Shown piece by piece: positions 22,130 through 30,693 of a stretch of 35,308 nt of DNA (position 1 is the first letter of the stretch; each line of letters opens with the position of its first letter). The position numbers and the translations under genes were made by a program. The notes below the pieces were generated by a model that saw only the letters and a program-made list of their open reading frames with translations, was not told where the DNA came from and searched no databases. Source of the DNA: an uncultured Lachnospiraceae bacterium (GTDB lineage: Bacteria; Bacillota; Clostridia; Lachnospirales; Lachnospiraceae); assembly GCA_949740535.1 (NCBI GenBank), contig CATJHO010000071.1, positions 1 through 35,308 on the forward strand, read 5' to 3'.

Positions 22130-23749
22130 ATGGAAACACGTCAGGGCAAAAGCGTATTTGCCGGGGTGGCAATCGGAAAGCTGTTCATTTACAAGAAAGC
22201 GGCGCAGGTAGTAGAGAAGAGAGCGATCGAGGATCCACAGGAAGAGATTGCACGCTACATGGCGGCGAAGGAAAAAGCGGCTGGCCAGCTGGCACTTTTG
22301 AAAGAGAAGACCCTGCGGGACGTGGGTGAAGCAGAGGCAGAGATTTTTGAGGCACATCAGATGCTGCTTGAGGATTTGGACTTCGTAGAAGGAATTACAG
22401 GCATGATCGAGCAGGACAAGGTCAATGCCGAATACGCAGTGTTCGTTACAGGAGAACAGTGCGCAGCGATTTTTCTGAGCATGGATGACGATTATATGCG
22501 GGGACGCGCGGCAGATATCAATGATATTTCCAGCCGTCTGATTGCGATATTAAGCGGTACCCAGGTGAGCGCGGAGGCGATGCCGGAGCCGGTGATTATT
22601 CTGGCTGAGGATCTGGCTCCCAGTGAGACGGTACAGTTTGAGAAGGATAAAATTCTGGCATTGGTAACCCAGAAGGGATCTGCCAATTCCCATACGGCGA
22701 TTCTGGCCCGGATGATGAATATTCCGTGTCTGGTGACTGCAGACATTGATCTGGATGTCTCCCTGAATGGAAAGATGGGTGTAGTAGACGGCTTCACAGG
22801 GCAGATTCACATTGAGCCCGACGAAGTGACCCTGGCGGTTATGCAGGAGAAGAAGAAACGGGAGGAAGAGCGCAAGCTTCTGCTTCAGAGCATGAAAGGG
22901 CTGCCCACCGAAACCAAGAGCGGGAAGCGGGTACACCTCTATGCCAATATCGGAAGCGAGGAGGATGTGGACTCCGTTCTGGAGAATGACTCTGAGGGTA
23001 TCGGCCTGTTCCGCAGTGAGTTCTTGTATCTGGGAAGAGATGATTATCCCACAGAGGAGGAACAGTTTACCGTATATAAGAATGTAATTTCCAAGATGAA
23101 CGGCAAGAAGGTGATTATCCGTACGCTGGATATCGGAGCTGATAAGCAGGCGGATTATTTTAATATTCCCAGGGAAGAGAATCCGGCCATGGGCTTTCGG
23201 GCTATCCGTATCTGTCTGGAGCGGACGGATGTGTTCAAGACCCAGCTGCGGGCTATTTTCCGGGCAAGCGCTTACGGTACGGCGTCCATTATGTTCCCCA
23301 TGATTATCTCTGTGGATGAGGTAAAGAAGATTAAGGGGATTGTGGAGGAAGTAAAGGCAGAGCTGACCAGGGAAGATATTCCTTTTGGAGACGTAGAACT
23401 GGGAATTATGATAGAGACTCCGGCAGCGGTTATGATTGCAGATTTGCTGGCGGCAGAGGTGGATTTCTTCAGCATCGGAACCAACGACCTGACCCAGTAC
23501 ACCTTGGCCATTGACCGTCAGAACCAGTCCCTGGACAATATTTACGATCCCCATCACGAGGCAGTGCTGCGGATGATTCAGCGGACCATCGAATGTGCCC
23601 ATGAGCACGGCGCGTGGTGCGGAATCTGCGGCGAGCTGGGGGCAGATATGGAGCTGACCCGCCGGTTCCTGCAGATGGGCATTGACGAGCTTTCGGTATC
23701 ACCTGTATTTACGCTGGAACTGCGTAAGAAGATCCGCGACGCGGAGTAA
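22130..23749 (+). CDS. ptsI: PTS enzyme I (phosphoenolpyruvate-protein phosphotransferase)
   Basis: 539 residues from the ATG at 22130 with GGGAGG upstream. The phosphohistidine domain has GSANSHTAILAR with the active His, preceded by ALVTQK. The PEP-binding TIM barrel follows: EGIGLFRSEFLYLGRD, RTLDIGADKQADY, NPAMGFRAIRICL, MIETPAAVMIADLLA and FFSIGTNDLTQYTLAIDRQN, and the catalytic-type Cys in GAWCGICGELGAD. It transfers phosphate from PEP to HPr, encoded 165 bases downstream, and so feeds the mannose-family PTS in this window and any other PTS of the cell. The usual order is ptsH then ptsI; here it is reversed. Confidence 0.96.
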   Translation: METRQGKSVFAGVAIGKLFIYKKAAQVVEKRAIEDPQEEIARYMAAKEKAAGQLALLKEKTLRDVGEAEAEIFEAHQMLLEDLDFVEGITGMIEQDKVNAEYAVFVTGEQCAAIFLSMDDDYMRGRAADINDISSRLIAILSGTQVSAEAMPEPVIILAEDLAPSETVQFEKDKILALVTQKGSANSHTAILARMMNIPCLVTADIDLDVSLNGKMGVVDGFTGQIHIEPDEVTLAVMQEKKKREEERKLLLQSMKGLPTETKSGKRVHLYANIGSEEDVDSVLENDSEGIGLFRSEFLYLGRDDYPTEEEQFTVYKNVISKMNGKKVIIRTLDIGADKQADYFNIPREENPAMGFRAIRICLERTDVFKTQLRAIFRASAYGTASIMFPMIISVDEVKKIKGIVEEVKAELTREDIPFGDVELGIMIETPAAVMIADLLAAEVDFFSIGTNDLTQYTLAIDRQNQSLDNIYDPHHEAVLRMIQRTIECAHEHGAWCGICGELGADMELTRRFLQMGIDELSVSPVFTLELRKKIRDAE

Positions 23750-23914
23750 GAAGGATTTGAAGCCTTAAGTGATCCGGACAGATGCAGATTTCAGGCATCA
23801 CAGGACAGAGGCGCAGAGCGGTAACCCTGAGTATGATTGTGTGAAGCAGCGCTTGAAGAAGGTGGCTGCGTCAGACAATTATCAATATTAAAAAGCATAA
23901 AGGAGACAGAGGAC

Positions 23915-24172
23915 ATGAAAGAGTTTAAGTATGTAGTACAGGATGAGTTAGGACTTCACGCAAGGCCTGCAGGACTGTTGGTAAAGGAAGCAGCGAAATT
24001 TAAGAGCGCCATCACACTGGACAGCGGCGCAAAGAAAGCAGATGCTAAGAGAATCATGGCAGTAATGTCCATGGGCGTTAAGCAGGGCGTAGAAGTCACT
24101 GTAAGCATCGACGGCGAAGACGAGGATGCAGCATTCGAAGCCATCGAAGCATTCTTCAAGGCAAACTTATAA
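23915..24172 (+). CDS. ptsH: HPr phosphocarrier with His15 but Arg in place of Ser46
   Basis: 85 residues from the ATG at 23915 with AAAGGAGA before it. GLHARPAG carries the phosphorylated H15. Counting in step with B. subtilis HPr, the regulatory segment NLKSIMGVMSLG appears here as DAKRIMAVMSMG, so residue 46 is Arg (AGA) rather than Ser. Phosphotransfer from enzyme I to IIA should work, but HPr kinase could not modify this position, so this copy should not act as CcpA co-repressor. It lies downstream of ptsI and ends in a terminator. A second HPr elsewhere in the genome may serve catabolite control. Confidence 0.95.
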   Translation: MKEFKYVVQDELGLHARPAGLLVKEAAKFKSAITLDSGAKKADAKRIMAVMSMGVKQGVEVTVSIDGEDEDAAFEAIEAFFKANL

Positions 24173-24198
24173 TCTCAGTTCAGCCACTCAGAATGAAT

Positions 24199-24238
24199 AC
24201 CGGAAAATCATGTCTGCATGATTTTTCCGGTGTTTTTT
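24199..24238 (+). terminator. Rho-independent terminator after ptsH
   Basis: ACCGGAAAATCATG (24199-24212) pairs with CATGATTTTTCCGGT (24217-24231) with one bulged T, then GTTTTTTC. Outer arms ACTCAGAA (24186-24193) and TTCTGAGT (24237-24244) can extend it. Confidence 0.92.
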
Positions 24239-24253
24239 CTGAGTGAGAGCTTT

Positions 24254-24282
24254 TTGTAAAACACGGTTCATATATTTATTTT
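24254..24282 (+). promoter_or_regulatory. Candidate promoter of the small membrane protein gene
   Basis: TTGTAA (24254-24259), 17 bases, TATTTT (24277-24282). It follows the ptsH terminator directly. Both hexamers deviate from consensus at two positions. Confidence 0.45.
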
Positions 24283-24303
24283 AGAAAGAAGGGACTTCAT
24301 AAA

Positions 24304-24786
24304 ATGCCCTCAAAAGAAAAACTGGAAGTAACTCCAACGAAAACAGGTCTCATTATCCGCCTGGCAGCCTATTTCCTGTTTATTCTCCCTCTCTTTATTG
24401 CTTTTGCTGCAATAGGAATAGAAGGAGCCAGGACCGATCCGGGCGGCTGGATCATCCTGTGGATTTTTATGTTTGTACTGCTTATCGCTTTTTTGGTTCT
24501 GGATGTTATAGAAGGCGTCCTGGGCTATTTTCACAGACATCTGGTCCTGACAGAAAAAGAATGTTATTACATCAACGTCTTTGGGAGAAAGAAGGAATTT
24601 CAATTGGATGAGGTCAGCTATTCCATAAGATATACCAAACACGGCAGCCGGCTGACATTAAGAGATGGAAAAGGACGGCTCATAGCCAGTCTGGTCTGCG
24701 ATTACTGTCTGGAGAACGTAGAACAAATCTGTCCCTTCATTGACGCCCACAGGAAACAGAAAAATTTTCCTTTTAAACAGCCATGA
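24304..24786 (+). CDS. Small membrane protein with two transmembrane helices and a C-terminal cytoplasmic domain
   Basis: 160 residues. A short charged start is followed by hydrophobic helices at about residues 15-37 and 48-68, then HRHLVLTEKECYYINVFGRKK and a strand-rich region with SYSIRYTKHGSRLTLRDGKGRL. That pattern is reminiscent of bacterial PH-like (YcxB/YdbT-type) domains, but similarity is too weak to claim. AGAAAGAAGGG precedes the ATG. It is not obviously linked to the neighbouring PTS or protease genes and has its own weak promoter. Function unknown. Confidence 0.75.
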   Translation: MPSKEKLEVTPTKTGLIIRLAAYFLFILPLFIAFAAIGIEGARTDPGGWIILWIFMFVLLIAFLVLDVIEGVLGYFHRHLVLTEKECYYINVFGRKKEFQLDEVSYSIRYTKHGSRLTLRDGKGRLIASLVCDYCLENVEQICPFIDAHRKQKNFPFKQP

Positions 24787-24799
24787 AAAGTGATATACT
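24771..24799 (+). promoter_or_regulatory. Candidate extended -10 promoter of the M16C protease gene
   Basis: TGATATACT (24791-24799) is an extended -10 (TG-n-TATACT), with TTTTAA 17 bases upstream as a weak -35. It overlaps the end of the membrane protein gene. Confidence 0.6.
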
Positions 24800-24847
24800 A
24801 TATCAGATATTATGTATAAAAAAGGAAAACAGTCAGGAGCATTGAAC

Positions 24848-27769
24848 ATGACAGCAGAACAGTTAAATTCCTACGAACTGATAGAAAAAAGAGAGATTTC
24901 GGAGCTTAACTCCACCGGTTACTATCTGAAACACAAAAAGACAGGGGCAAAGGTCTGCCTGCTCTCCAATAAAGACAACAACAAGGTTTTCTACATCGGC
25001 TTCCGCACCCCGGCCCCGGACGATACGGGCGTGCCCCATATTCTGGAGCATTCCGTGCTCTGCGGCTCGAAAGAGTTCCCGGCCAAGGATCCTTTCGTGG
25101 AGCTGGCCAAGGGTTCTTTGAATACCTTTCTGAATGCCATGACCTATCCGGACAAGACGGTGTATCCGGTGGCCAGCTGTAATGAGAAAGATTTCCAGAA
25201 TCTGATCCATGTGTATATGGATGCGGTTTTCTATCCCAATATTTATGAGAAGGAAGAGATTTTCCGGCAGGAGGGCTGGCACTATGAGCTGGAGTCCGAG
25301 GATGCCCCCATAACCCTGAACGGCGTGGTGTACAATGAGATGAAGGGAGCATTTTCTTCTCCGGAGGGCGTGCTGGAGCGGGAAGTTTTGAATTCCCTTT
25401 ACCCGGATACCACCTATGCCAATGAGTCCGGGGGCGATCCAAAAGCCATTCCGGATCTTAAGTACAGTGAATTTCTGGATTTCCACAGCCGCTATTATCA
25501 CCCAAGCAACAGCTACATTTTCCTCTATGGAGACTGCGATATGGCGGAGAAGCTTCAGTGGCTGGATGAAAACTATCTGAGCAGATACGATTATCTTCCC
25601 GTAGACTCAGAAGTGCGGACCCAGGAGCCCTTTGCCAAGACCAGAGAGATTGTAAAGGAGTATTCTGTTTCCGAAGAGGAGGGAACAGAAGATAAAACTT
25701 ATCTCTCCTACAATAAATCCGTAGGCGATACCATGGACAAAAAGCTGTATCTGGCTATGCAGGTGCTGGAGTATGTGCTGCTCTCCATGCCTGGGGCGCC
25801 CTTAAAGCAGGCGCTTTTAGATGCGGGGATTGGCCGGGACATTATGAGTTCCTATGACAACGGGGTGAAACAGCCGGTTTTCTCTATTATTGCCAAGGAA
25901 GCCAACGAGGAGCAGAAGGAAGAATTTGTAAAGGTTATTGAGACGACCCTTGGGAGACTGGCAGACAATGGAATGGACCAGAAAGCGCTCCGGGCGGGAA
26001 TCAATTATTTTGAATTCCGTTACCGGGAGGCAGATTTCGGCAGTTATCCGGCGGGGCTGATGTACGGCCTGCAGGCCTTTGACAGCTGGCTCTATGACGA
26101 TAATTCTGTATTTCTCCATCTGGAGGCTCTGGACACCTTCGCGTTCCTGAAGGAGCAGGTGGACAAGGGATATTTTGAGGGATTGGTTCGGAAGTATCTC
26201 CTGGAGAATACCCATGCGTCTCTGGTAATCATCCGGCCCAGGAAGGGACTGACCGCTGAGCGGGAGGCGCTTCTGAAGCAGCAGCTGAAGGAGTATAAGG
26301 ACAGCCTTGACCAGAATCAGCTGGCACAGATCATTGCCTTCACCAGACACTTAAAGGAATACCAGAGCGTGCCTTCCACCCAGGAGGAGCTTCAAAAAAT
26401 TCCCATGCTGGAGCGGGCGGATATTGATAAGAAGGCCAAAGAATTTCAGAACAGAGAATATCAGCTGGGAGATATATCTCTGGTACACCATGATCTGTTT
26501 ACCAATGGAATCGGCTATGTGAGCCTGCTGTTTCGGGCAGATGAGATTCCCGGAAGACTGGTGCCTTATCTGGGACTTTTGCAGGCTGTGCTGGGGCAGA
26601 TGAATACGAAGCATTATACCTATGGGGAATTTTCAGCAGAAGTGAATCTGCATACAGGGGGAATTTCCTGCGGCGTGGCATCCTACACCCAATTGAAAGA
26701 TCCCAAGAAACTGAAGGTTATGTTTGATGTGCGGACCAAGGCCCTTTATCCGGAAATGGGGAAAGCATTTTCCATGATTGAGGAGATGCTTCTGACTACC
26801 TGTCTGCGGGATCGGAAGCGTCTGACCGAGATTGTGGCGGAGGTCAGATCCCGGCTGCAGATGGCGGTTAATACTTCCGGCCATTCCATGGCATTTATGC
26901 GGGCCCTGTCTTATTTATCCGAGAATTACTGTTTTTCAGACGCTGTAAGCGGCGTGGGATTCTATGAATTTATTGAAGGAATTGAGCAGGAGCTTCAGGA
27001 GAACTGGGAGCAGACGGCAGAGAATCTGGAGGAACTGATGCACTGCCTGTTCCGGAAGGAGAATCTGACCGTAGGATACACGGCGGAGCAGAAGGGCCTG
27101 GAGATTTTAAAAGAGCAGGTGCAGGGTCTGCTTCCCAGGCTTTATGAAGATTCCGTGGAGATGGAGCACTGGCACCTGGAGCCTGAGAGGAAGAATGAGG
27201 GACTGAAGACTTCCGCCCAGATTCAGTATGTGGCCAGGGCCGGGAGCTTCGCGAAGGAGGGTCTGCCCTACACGGGAGCTCTGCGGGTGCTGCGGACTAT
27301 TATGAGTTATGACTATCTCTGGAACAATGTGCGGGTGAAGGGCGGTGCTTACGGCTGTATGAACAATTATGTCCGCACAGGCGAGGCTTATATGGTGTCC
27401 TACCGGGATCCCAATCTGGAGAAGACCAACCAGGTTTTTGAGGACAGTGTGGCATATACAGAGCAGTTTGAGGTGTCTGAGCGGGATATGACCAAATATA
27501 TCATCGGAACCATAAGCAGTATGGATACACCGCTGACCCCCAATGCAAAAGGATTCCGCTCTATGACGGCCTGGCTTCAGGGGCTGGAGTATGAAATGCT
27601 TCAGAAGGAAAGGGATGAGGTGCTGTCCTGCGAAAGCAGGGATATCCGGGCACTGGCCCCCTACCTGCGGGCGGTGCTTTCCCAGAACAATCTCTGTGTT
27701 ATTGGAAATGAGAAGAAGCTGGAGGAACAAAAAGGGCTGTTTGAAACGGTGAGAAATCTGTTTCATTGA
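24848..27769 (+). CDS. M16C-family zinc metalloprotease (presequence protease / insulinase type)
   Basis: 973 residues from the ATG at 24848, with CAGGAG upstream; an in-frame ATG at 24812 would add 12 residues. Inverted zinc motif HILEH (H64, E67, H68) with the distal Glu E164 in VVYNEMKG, as in M16C proteases that degrade peptides inside a closed chamber. DTGVPHILEHSVLCGS, NAMTYPDKTVYPVAS and the C-terminal substrate-binding RVKGGAYG (near residue 830) are family-typical, and the length fits four homologous domains. No signal peptide, so cytoplasmic peptide degradation is likely. Confidence 0.95.
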   Translation: MTAEQLNSYELIEKREISELNSTGYYLKHKKTGAKVCLLSNKDNNKVFYIGFRTPAPDDTGVPHILEHSVLCGSKEFPAKDPFVELAKGSLNTFLNAMTYPDKTVYPVASCNEKDFQNLIHVYMDAVFYPNIYEKEEIFRQEGWHYELESEDAPITLNGVVYNEMKGAFSSPEGVLEREVLNSLYPDTTYANESGGDPKAIPDLKYSEFLDFHSRYYHPSNSYIFLYGDCDMAEKLQWLDENYLSRYDYLPVDSEVRTQEPFAKTREIVKEYSVSEEEGTEDKTYLSYNKSVGDTMDKKLYLAMQVLEYVLLSMPGAPLKQALLDAGIGRDIMSSYDNGVKQPVFSIIAKEANEEQKEEFVKVIETTLGRLADNGMDQKALRAGINYFEFRYREADFGSYPAGLMYGLQAFDSWLYDDNSVFLHLEALDTFAFLKEQVDKGYFEGLVRKYLLENTHASLVIIRPRKGLTAEREALLKQQLKEYKDSLDQNQLAQIIAFTRHLKEYQSVPSTQEELQKIPMLERADIDKKAKEFQNREYQLGDISLVHHDLFTNGIGYVSLLFRADEIPGRLVPYLGLLQAVLGQMNTKHYTYGEFSAEVNLHTGGISCGVASYTQLKDPKKLKVMFDVRTKALYPEMGKAFSMIEEMLLTTCLRDRKRLTEIVAEVRSRLQMAVNTSGHSMAFMRALSYLSENYCFSDAVSGVGFYEFIEGIEQELQENWEQTAENLEELMHCLFRKENLTVGYTAEQKGLEILKEQVQGLLPRLYEDSVEMEHWHLEPERKNEGLKTSAQIQYVARAGSFAKEGLPYTGALRVLRTIMSYDYLWNNVRVKGGAYGCMNNYVRTGEAYMVSYRDPNLEKTNQVFEDSVAYTEQFEVSERDMTKYIIGTISSMDTPLTPNAKGFRSMTAWLQGLEYEMLQKERDEVLSCESRDIRALAPYLRAVLSQNNLCVIGNEKKLEEQKGLFETVRNLFH

Positions 27770-27819
27770 GCATAGATGAGGATTATAAGTACGCAACGTA
27801 CAAAGGAGGGAGTTTGTAA

Positions 27820-29376
27820 ATGGATACGTTACAACTGATTTTGTCAATTCTGCCGCCGATCATTGCCATTGGGCTGGCACTGCTTACAAAAGAAGTGATT
27901 TCTTCTCTGCTGATCGGAATTCTTGCGGGAACGCTGATTTACAGCAATGGAAATGTGGTAGGAATGGTAACATCTGCTTTTGGACTGATGGGAAGCAAGA
28001 TTGGCGACAATGTGAATATTTTGATTTTCCTGGGGCTTCTGGGAGCACTGGTAGTGATTGTCACACGTGCCGGCGGTTCCGCGGCATACGGAGAGTGGGC
28101 TTCCAGAAAACTTACCACCCGCCGGGGCGCTGCCCTTGCTACCAGCGCTCTTGGCTGTCTTATCTTTATTGATGACTATTTCAACTGTCTGTCGGTAGGA
28201 ACAGTTATGCGTCCGGTGACGGATAAGCACCGGATTTCCCGTGCAAAGCTGGCGTATCTTCTGGATGCCACTGCGGCGCCTATCTGCATTATTGCGCCGG
28301 TGTCCAGCTGGGGCGCTTCCGTAGCGTCTTATATGTCTGACGCTACAGGCCTTAACGGAATGACAACCTTTGTGAAGACCATTCCCTATAACTTTTATGC
28401 CATTTTGACCATTGTAATGATTCTGGTGATCTGTCTGACCAAGCTGAATTACGGCCCCATGGCCAAGTTTGAGAAGAATGCCATTGAGAAGGGGGATCTC
28501 TTTACCAACCGGGAAAATGTGGTGACAGATGATTTCGGCGGAAACACGGGTGGAAAGGCTTTGAAGGGAAAGGTGTACGACCTGGTGATTCCCATCCTGG
28601 CTCTGATTGTCTGCACAGTGCTTGCCATGGTGTATACAGGCGGCGGCTTCTCCGGAACACCGTTTTTGTCCTCGTTTGGCGAGTGTGACTCTTCTTTCTC
28701 ACTGGTGCTGGGAAGCTTTCTGGGACTTGTGGTAACCTTTATTCTCTATATTCCGAGAAAGGTCTTAAGTTTTGTAGACTTTATGGGCGGCATTACCGAG
28801 GGTATTAAATCTATGGTTCCGGCCTTTACCATTCTGATTCTGGCCTGGACCATCGGCGGTGTGTGCAGTTCTGATTATTTGAATACGGGCGAACTGGTGG
28901 GCAATGCCATTTCCAATTCGGCATTCCCTGTATTCCTGCTTCCGGCCGTAATTCTGATTGTGGCGGCATTTCTCGGATTCTCCACAGGAACCTCCTGGGG
29001 AACCATGGCAATTCTGATTCCCATTGGTGCGGCCATTGCCGGCACACCACAAACCCAGCATCTTTTGCTGCCCATCTTCGGATGTACCCTGGGCGGAGCC
29101 GTGTACGGCGACCATGTATCCCCTATTTCGGATACGACGATTCTCTCATCTACGGGAGCAGGCTGCAACCATCTGGACCATGTGTCTTCCCAGATGTACT
29201 ATGCATCTACGGTACTGGCCTGTTGCTTTGTGGGGCATGTACTGATGGGGCTGACGGGCGGCAGTCTGGTGGTTCCGCTGATTGTATCTATTGCGCTTCT
29301 GCTGGGAGCCCTGTATGTGCTGAACCGGATGCAGAGCAGGAAAGAGCCCGTTGATTATTCTCAGGTGAAGTTTTAG
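27820..29376 (+). CDS. NhaC-family Na+/H+ antiporter-type transporter
   Basis: 518 residues with about 11-13 hydrophobic helices. LFIDDYFNCLSVGTVM-type text (IFIDDYFNCLSVGTVMRPVT, near residue 115-134), LLDATAAPICIIAPVSSWGA, AFLGFSTGTSWGTMAILIP and GAVYGDHVSPISDTTILSST are the signatures of NhaC/Malate-Na-lactate-antiporter-like proteins in Firmicutes. It may exchange Na+ for H+ or an organic acid or amine. AAAGGAGGG precedes the ATG. It stands 50 bases after the protease and 88 before era. Confidence 0.9.
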   Translation: MDTLQLILSILPPIIAIGLALLTKEVISSLLIGILAGTLIYSNGNVVGMVTSAFGLMGSKIGDNVNILIFLGLLGALVVIVTRAGGSAAYGEWASRKLTTRRGAALATSALGCLIFIDDYFNCLSVGTVMRPVTDKHRISRAKLAYLLDATAAPICIIAPVSSWGASVASYMSDATGLNGMTTFVKTIPYNFYAILTIVMILVICLTKLNYGPMAKFEKNAIEKGDLFTNRENVVTDDFGGNTGGKALKGKVYDLVIPILALIVCTVLAMVYTGGGFSGTPFLSSFGECDSSFSLVLGSFLGLVVTFILYIPRKVLSFVDFMGGITEGIKSMVPAFTILILAWTIGGVCSSDYLNTGELVGNAISNSAFPVFLLPAVILIVAAFLGFSTGTSWGTMAILIPIGAAIAGTPQTQHLLLPIFGCTLGGAVYGDHVSPISDTTILSSTGAGCNHLDHVSSQMYYASTVLACCFVGHVLMGLTGGSLVVPLIVSIALLLGALYVLNRMQSRKEPVDYSQVKF

Positions 29377-29436
29377 TAACGCATTGTATAAATAATTGTG
29401 CACCTGCATCGGAGGAACAGGATAACAGGGCAGCCT

Positions 29437-29450
29437 GTCTGAACTGTTAC
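29437..29450 (+). repeat. Intergenic 14-mer GTCTGAACTGTTAC, copy before era
   Basis: An exact inverted copy lies at 30513-30526 on the far side of era, where it forms the end of the structured element. Its 10-base core CTGAACTGTT also occurs at 3075-3084 and, inverted, at 13399-13408; all four sites are intergenic. Confidence 0.6.
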
Positions 29451-29464
29451 GAAAAAGGAGTTAT

Positions 29465-30379
29465 ATGAGAGCAGACAGTAAGTCAGGGTTTGCCACGCTG
29501 ATCGGCAGGCCCAATGTGGGGAAATCCACTTTGATGAACCATCTTATCGGCCAGAAAATTGCCATTACTTCTCACAAGCCTCAGACTACCCGGAACCGGA
29601 TTCAGACGGTGTATACCTGCGGGGAAGGGCAGATTGTCTTTGTGGATACACCGGGTATCCACAAGGCAAAGAATAAGCTGGGAGAATATATGGTCCACGT
29701 GGCGGAGCGTACGCTGAAAGAGGTAGATGTGATTCTCTGGCTGGTGGAGCCGTCGGATTTCGTCGGGCCCGGAGACCGGCATATTGTGGAACAGCTGAAA
29801 AAGGTCCGGACGCCGGTGATTCTGGTGATCAATAAGGTGGACACGGTGAAAAAGGAGGAGCTTCTGCCTGCCATTGACATTTACCGTAAGCTTTATGATT
29901 TCCATGAAATTGTGCCGGTTTCAGCTCTGAAGGGAGACAATACGGATGTGCTGATTCAGCAGATTTTTAAGTATCTGCCCTATGGGCCGCAGTTTTATGA
30001 TGAGGATACGGTGACAGATCAGCCCATGCGCCAGATTGTGGCGGAGCTGATACGGGAAAAGGCGCTCCGCTGTCTGGAAGAGGAGATTCCCCACGGGATT
30101 GCGGTTTCTATTGAGAAGATGAAGGAGCGTCCGGGAGGAAAGGTGACGGACATAGAAGCTGTCATTGTCTGCGAAAAGAATTCCCACAAAGGAATTATCA
30201 TCGGCAGGCAGGGGGCGATGCTGAAGAAAATCGGAAGCGCTGCCCGGTATGAGATTGAGGAACAGCTGGAGTGCAGAGTGAACCTGCAGCTGTGGGTCAA
30301 GGTCAAAAAGGACTGGCGGGACAGCGATTATCTGATTAAAAATTTTGGATACAATCAGAAGGAGCTTGACAGGCAGTAA
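29465..30379 (+). CDS. era: GTPase Era
   Basis: 304 residues, full length. G1 is GRPNVGKST (residues 14-22), the switch region HKPQTTRNR, G3 DTPG, G4 NKVD and G5 VSALKG, followed by a C-terminal KH domain with HKGIIIGRQGAMLKKIG and the ending LKVKKDWR-like stretch VKVKKDWRDSDYLIKNFGY. Era binds the 3' end of 16S rRNA and helps assemble the 30S subunit. AAAGGAG precedes the ATG. Its neighbours yqzL-like and recO match the Firmicute order. Confidence 0.97.
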   Translation: MRADSKSGFATLIGRPNVGKSTLMNHLIGQKIAITSHKPQTTRNRIQTVYTCGEGQIVFVDTPGIHKAKNKLGEYMVHVAERTLKEVDVILWLVEPSDFVGPGDRHIVEQLKKVRTPVILVINKVDTVKKEELLPAIDIYRKLYDFHEIVPVSALKGDNTDVLIQQIFKYLPYGPQFYDEDTVTDQPMRQIVAELIREKALRCLEEEIPHGIAVSIEKMKERPGGKVTDIEAVIVCEKNSHKGIIIGRQGAMLKKIGSAARYEIEEQLECRVNLQLWVKVKKDWRDSDYLIKNFGYNQKELDRQ

Positions 30380-30510
30380 AATGTCTGGCTGCCGGGCGGG
30401 CAGGAAAAGTACATGGGATTTTTGTCAAGGCATTTTACAAAAAAAGATCTGGTAGTTTTTTAACAGGATAAGAATGGCTCTCATGGAGATCCTATCTGTA
30501 TAGAATATAG

Positions 30511-30665
30511 TTGTAACAGTTCAGACGGCGGAAAAGCAGACATAAAAAGATGTGTCGAGTTTGCTTGAATGGAGATTTTTATGTCTGCCTTCACATCGAA
30601 TGGACATCCGATGCTTCCTGCACGGCCGCAGGCCGTAGAAGAAGATGCCGTCTGAGCTGCTGCAA
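30511..30665 (+). repeat. 155-bp element with nested inverted repeats (MITE-like or structured RNA)
   Basis: The left end TTGTAACAGTTCAGACGGC (30511-30529) pairs with 30647-30665 over 19 positions, with two wobbles and one mismatch. Inside lie a 13-base-pair hairpin (GCAGACATAAAAA at 30536-30548 with TTTTTATGTCTGC at 30576-30588), CATCG/CGATG (30594-30613) and ACGGCC/GGCCGT (30622-30636). It fills most of the 314-base gap between era and the yqzL-like ORF. The rest of the gap (30380-30510) is AT-rich with no gene. Confidence 0.7.
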
Positions 30666-30693
30666 AATTTATGAAACAGCAGAGGCGATATGG

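Noticed and set aside
30550-30693. N-terminal extension of the yqzL-like frame
   Set aside because: It lies inside the nested inverted repeats, has no ribosome binding site and reads as Cys/Arg-rich noise; the homologous part begins at 30694.
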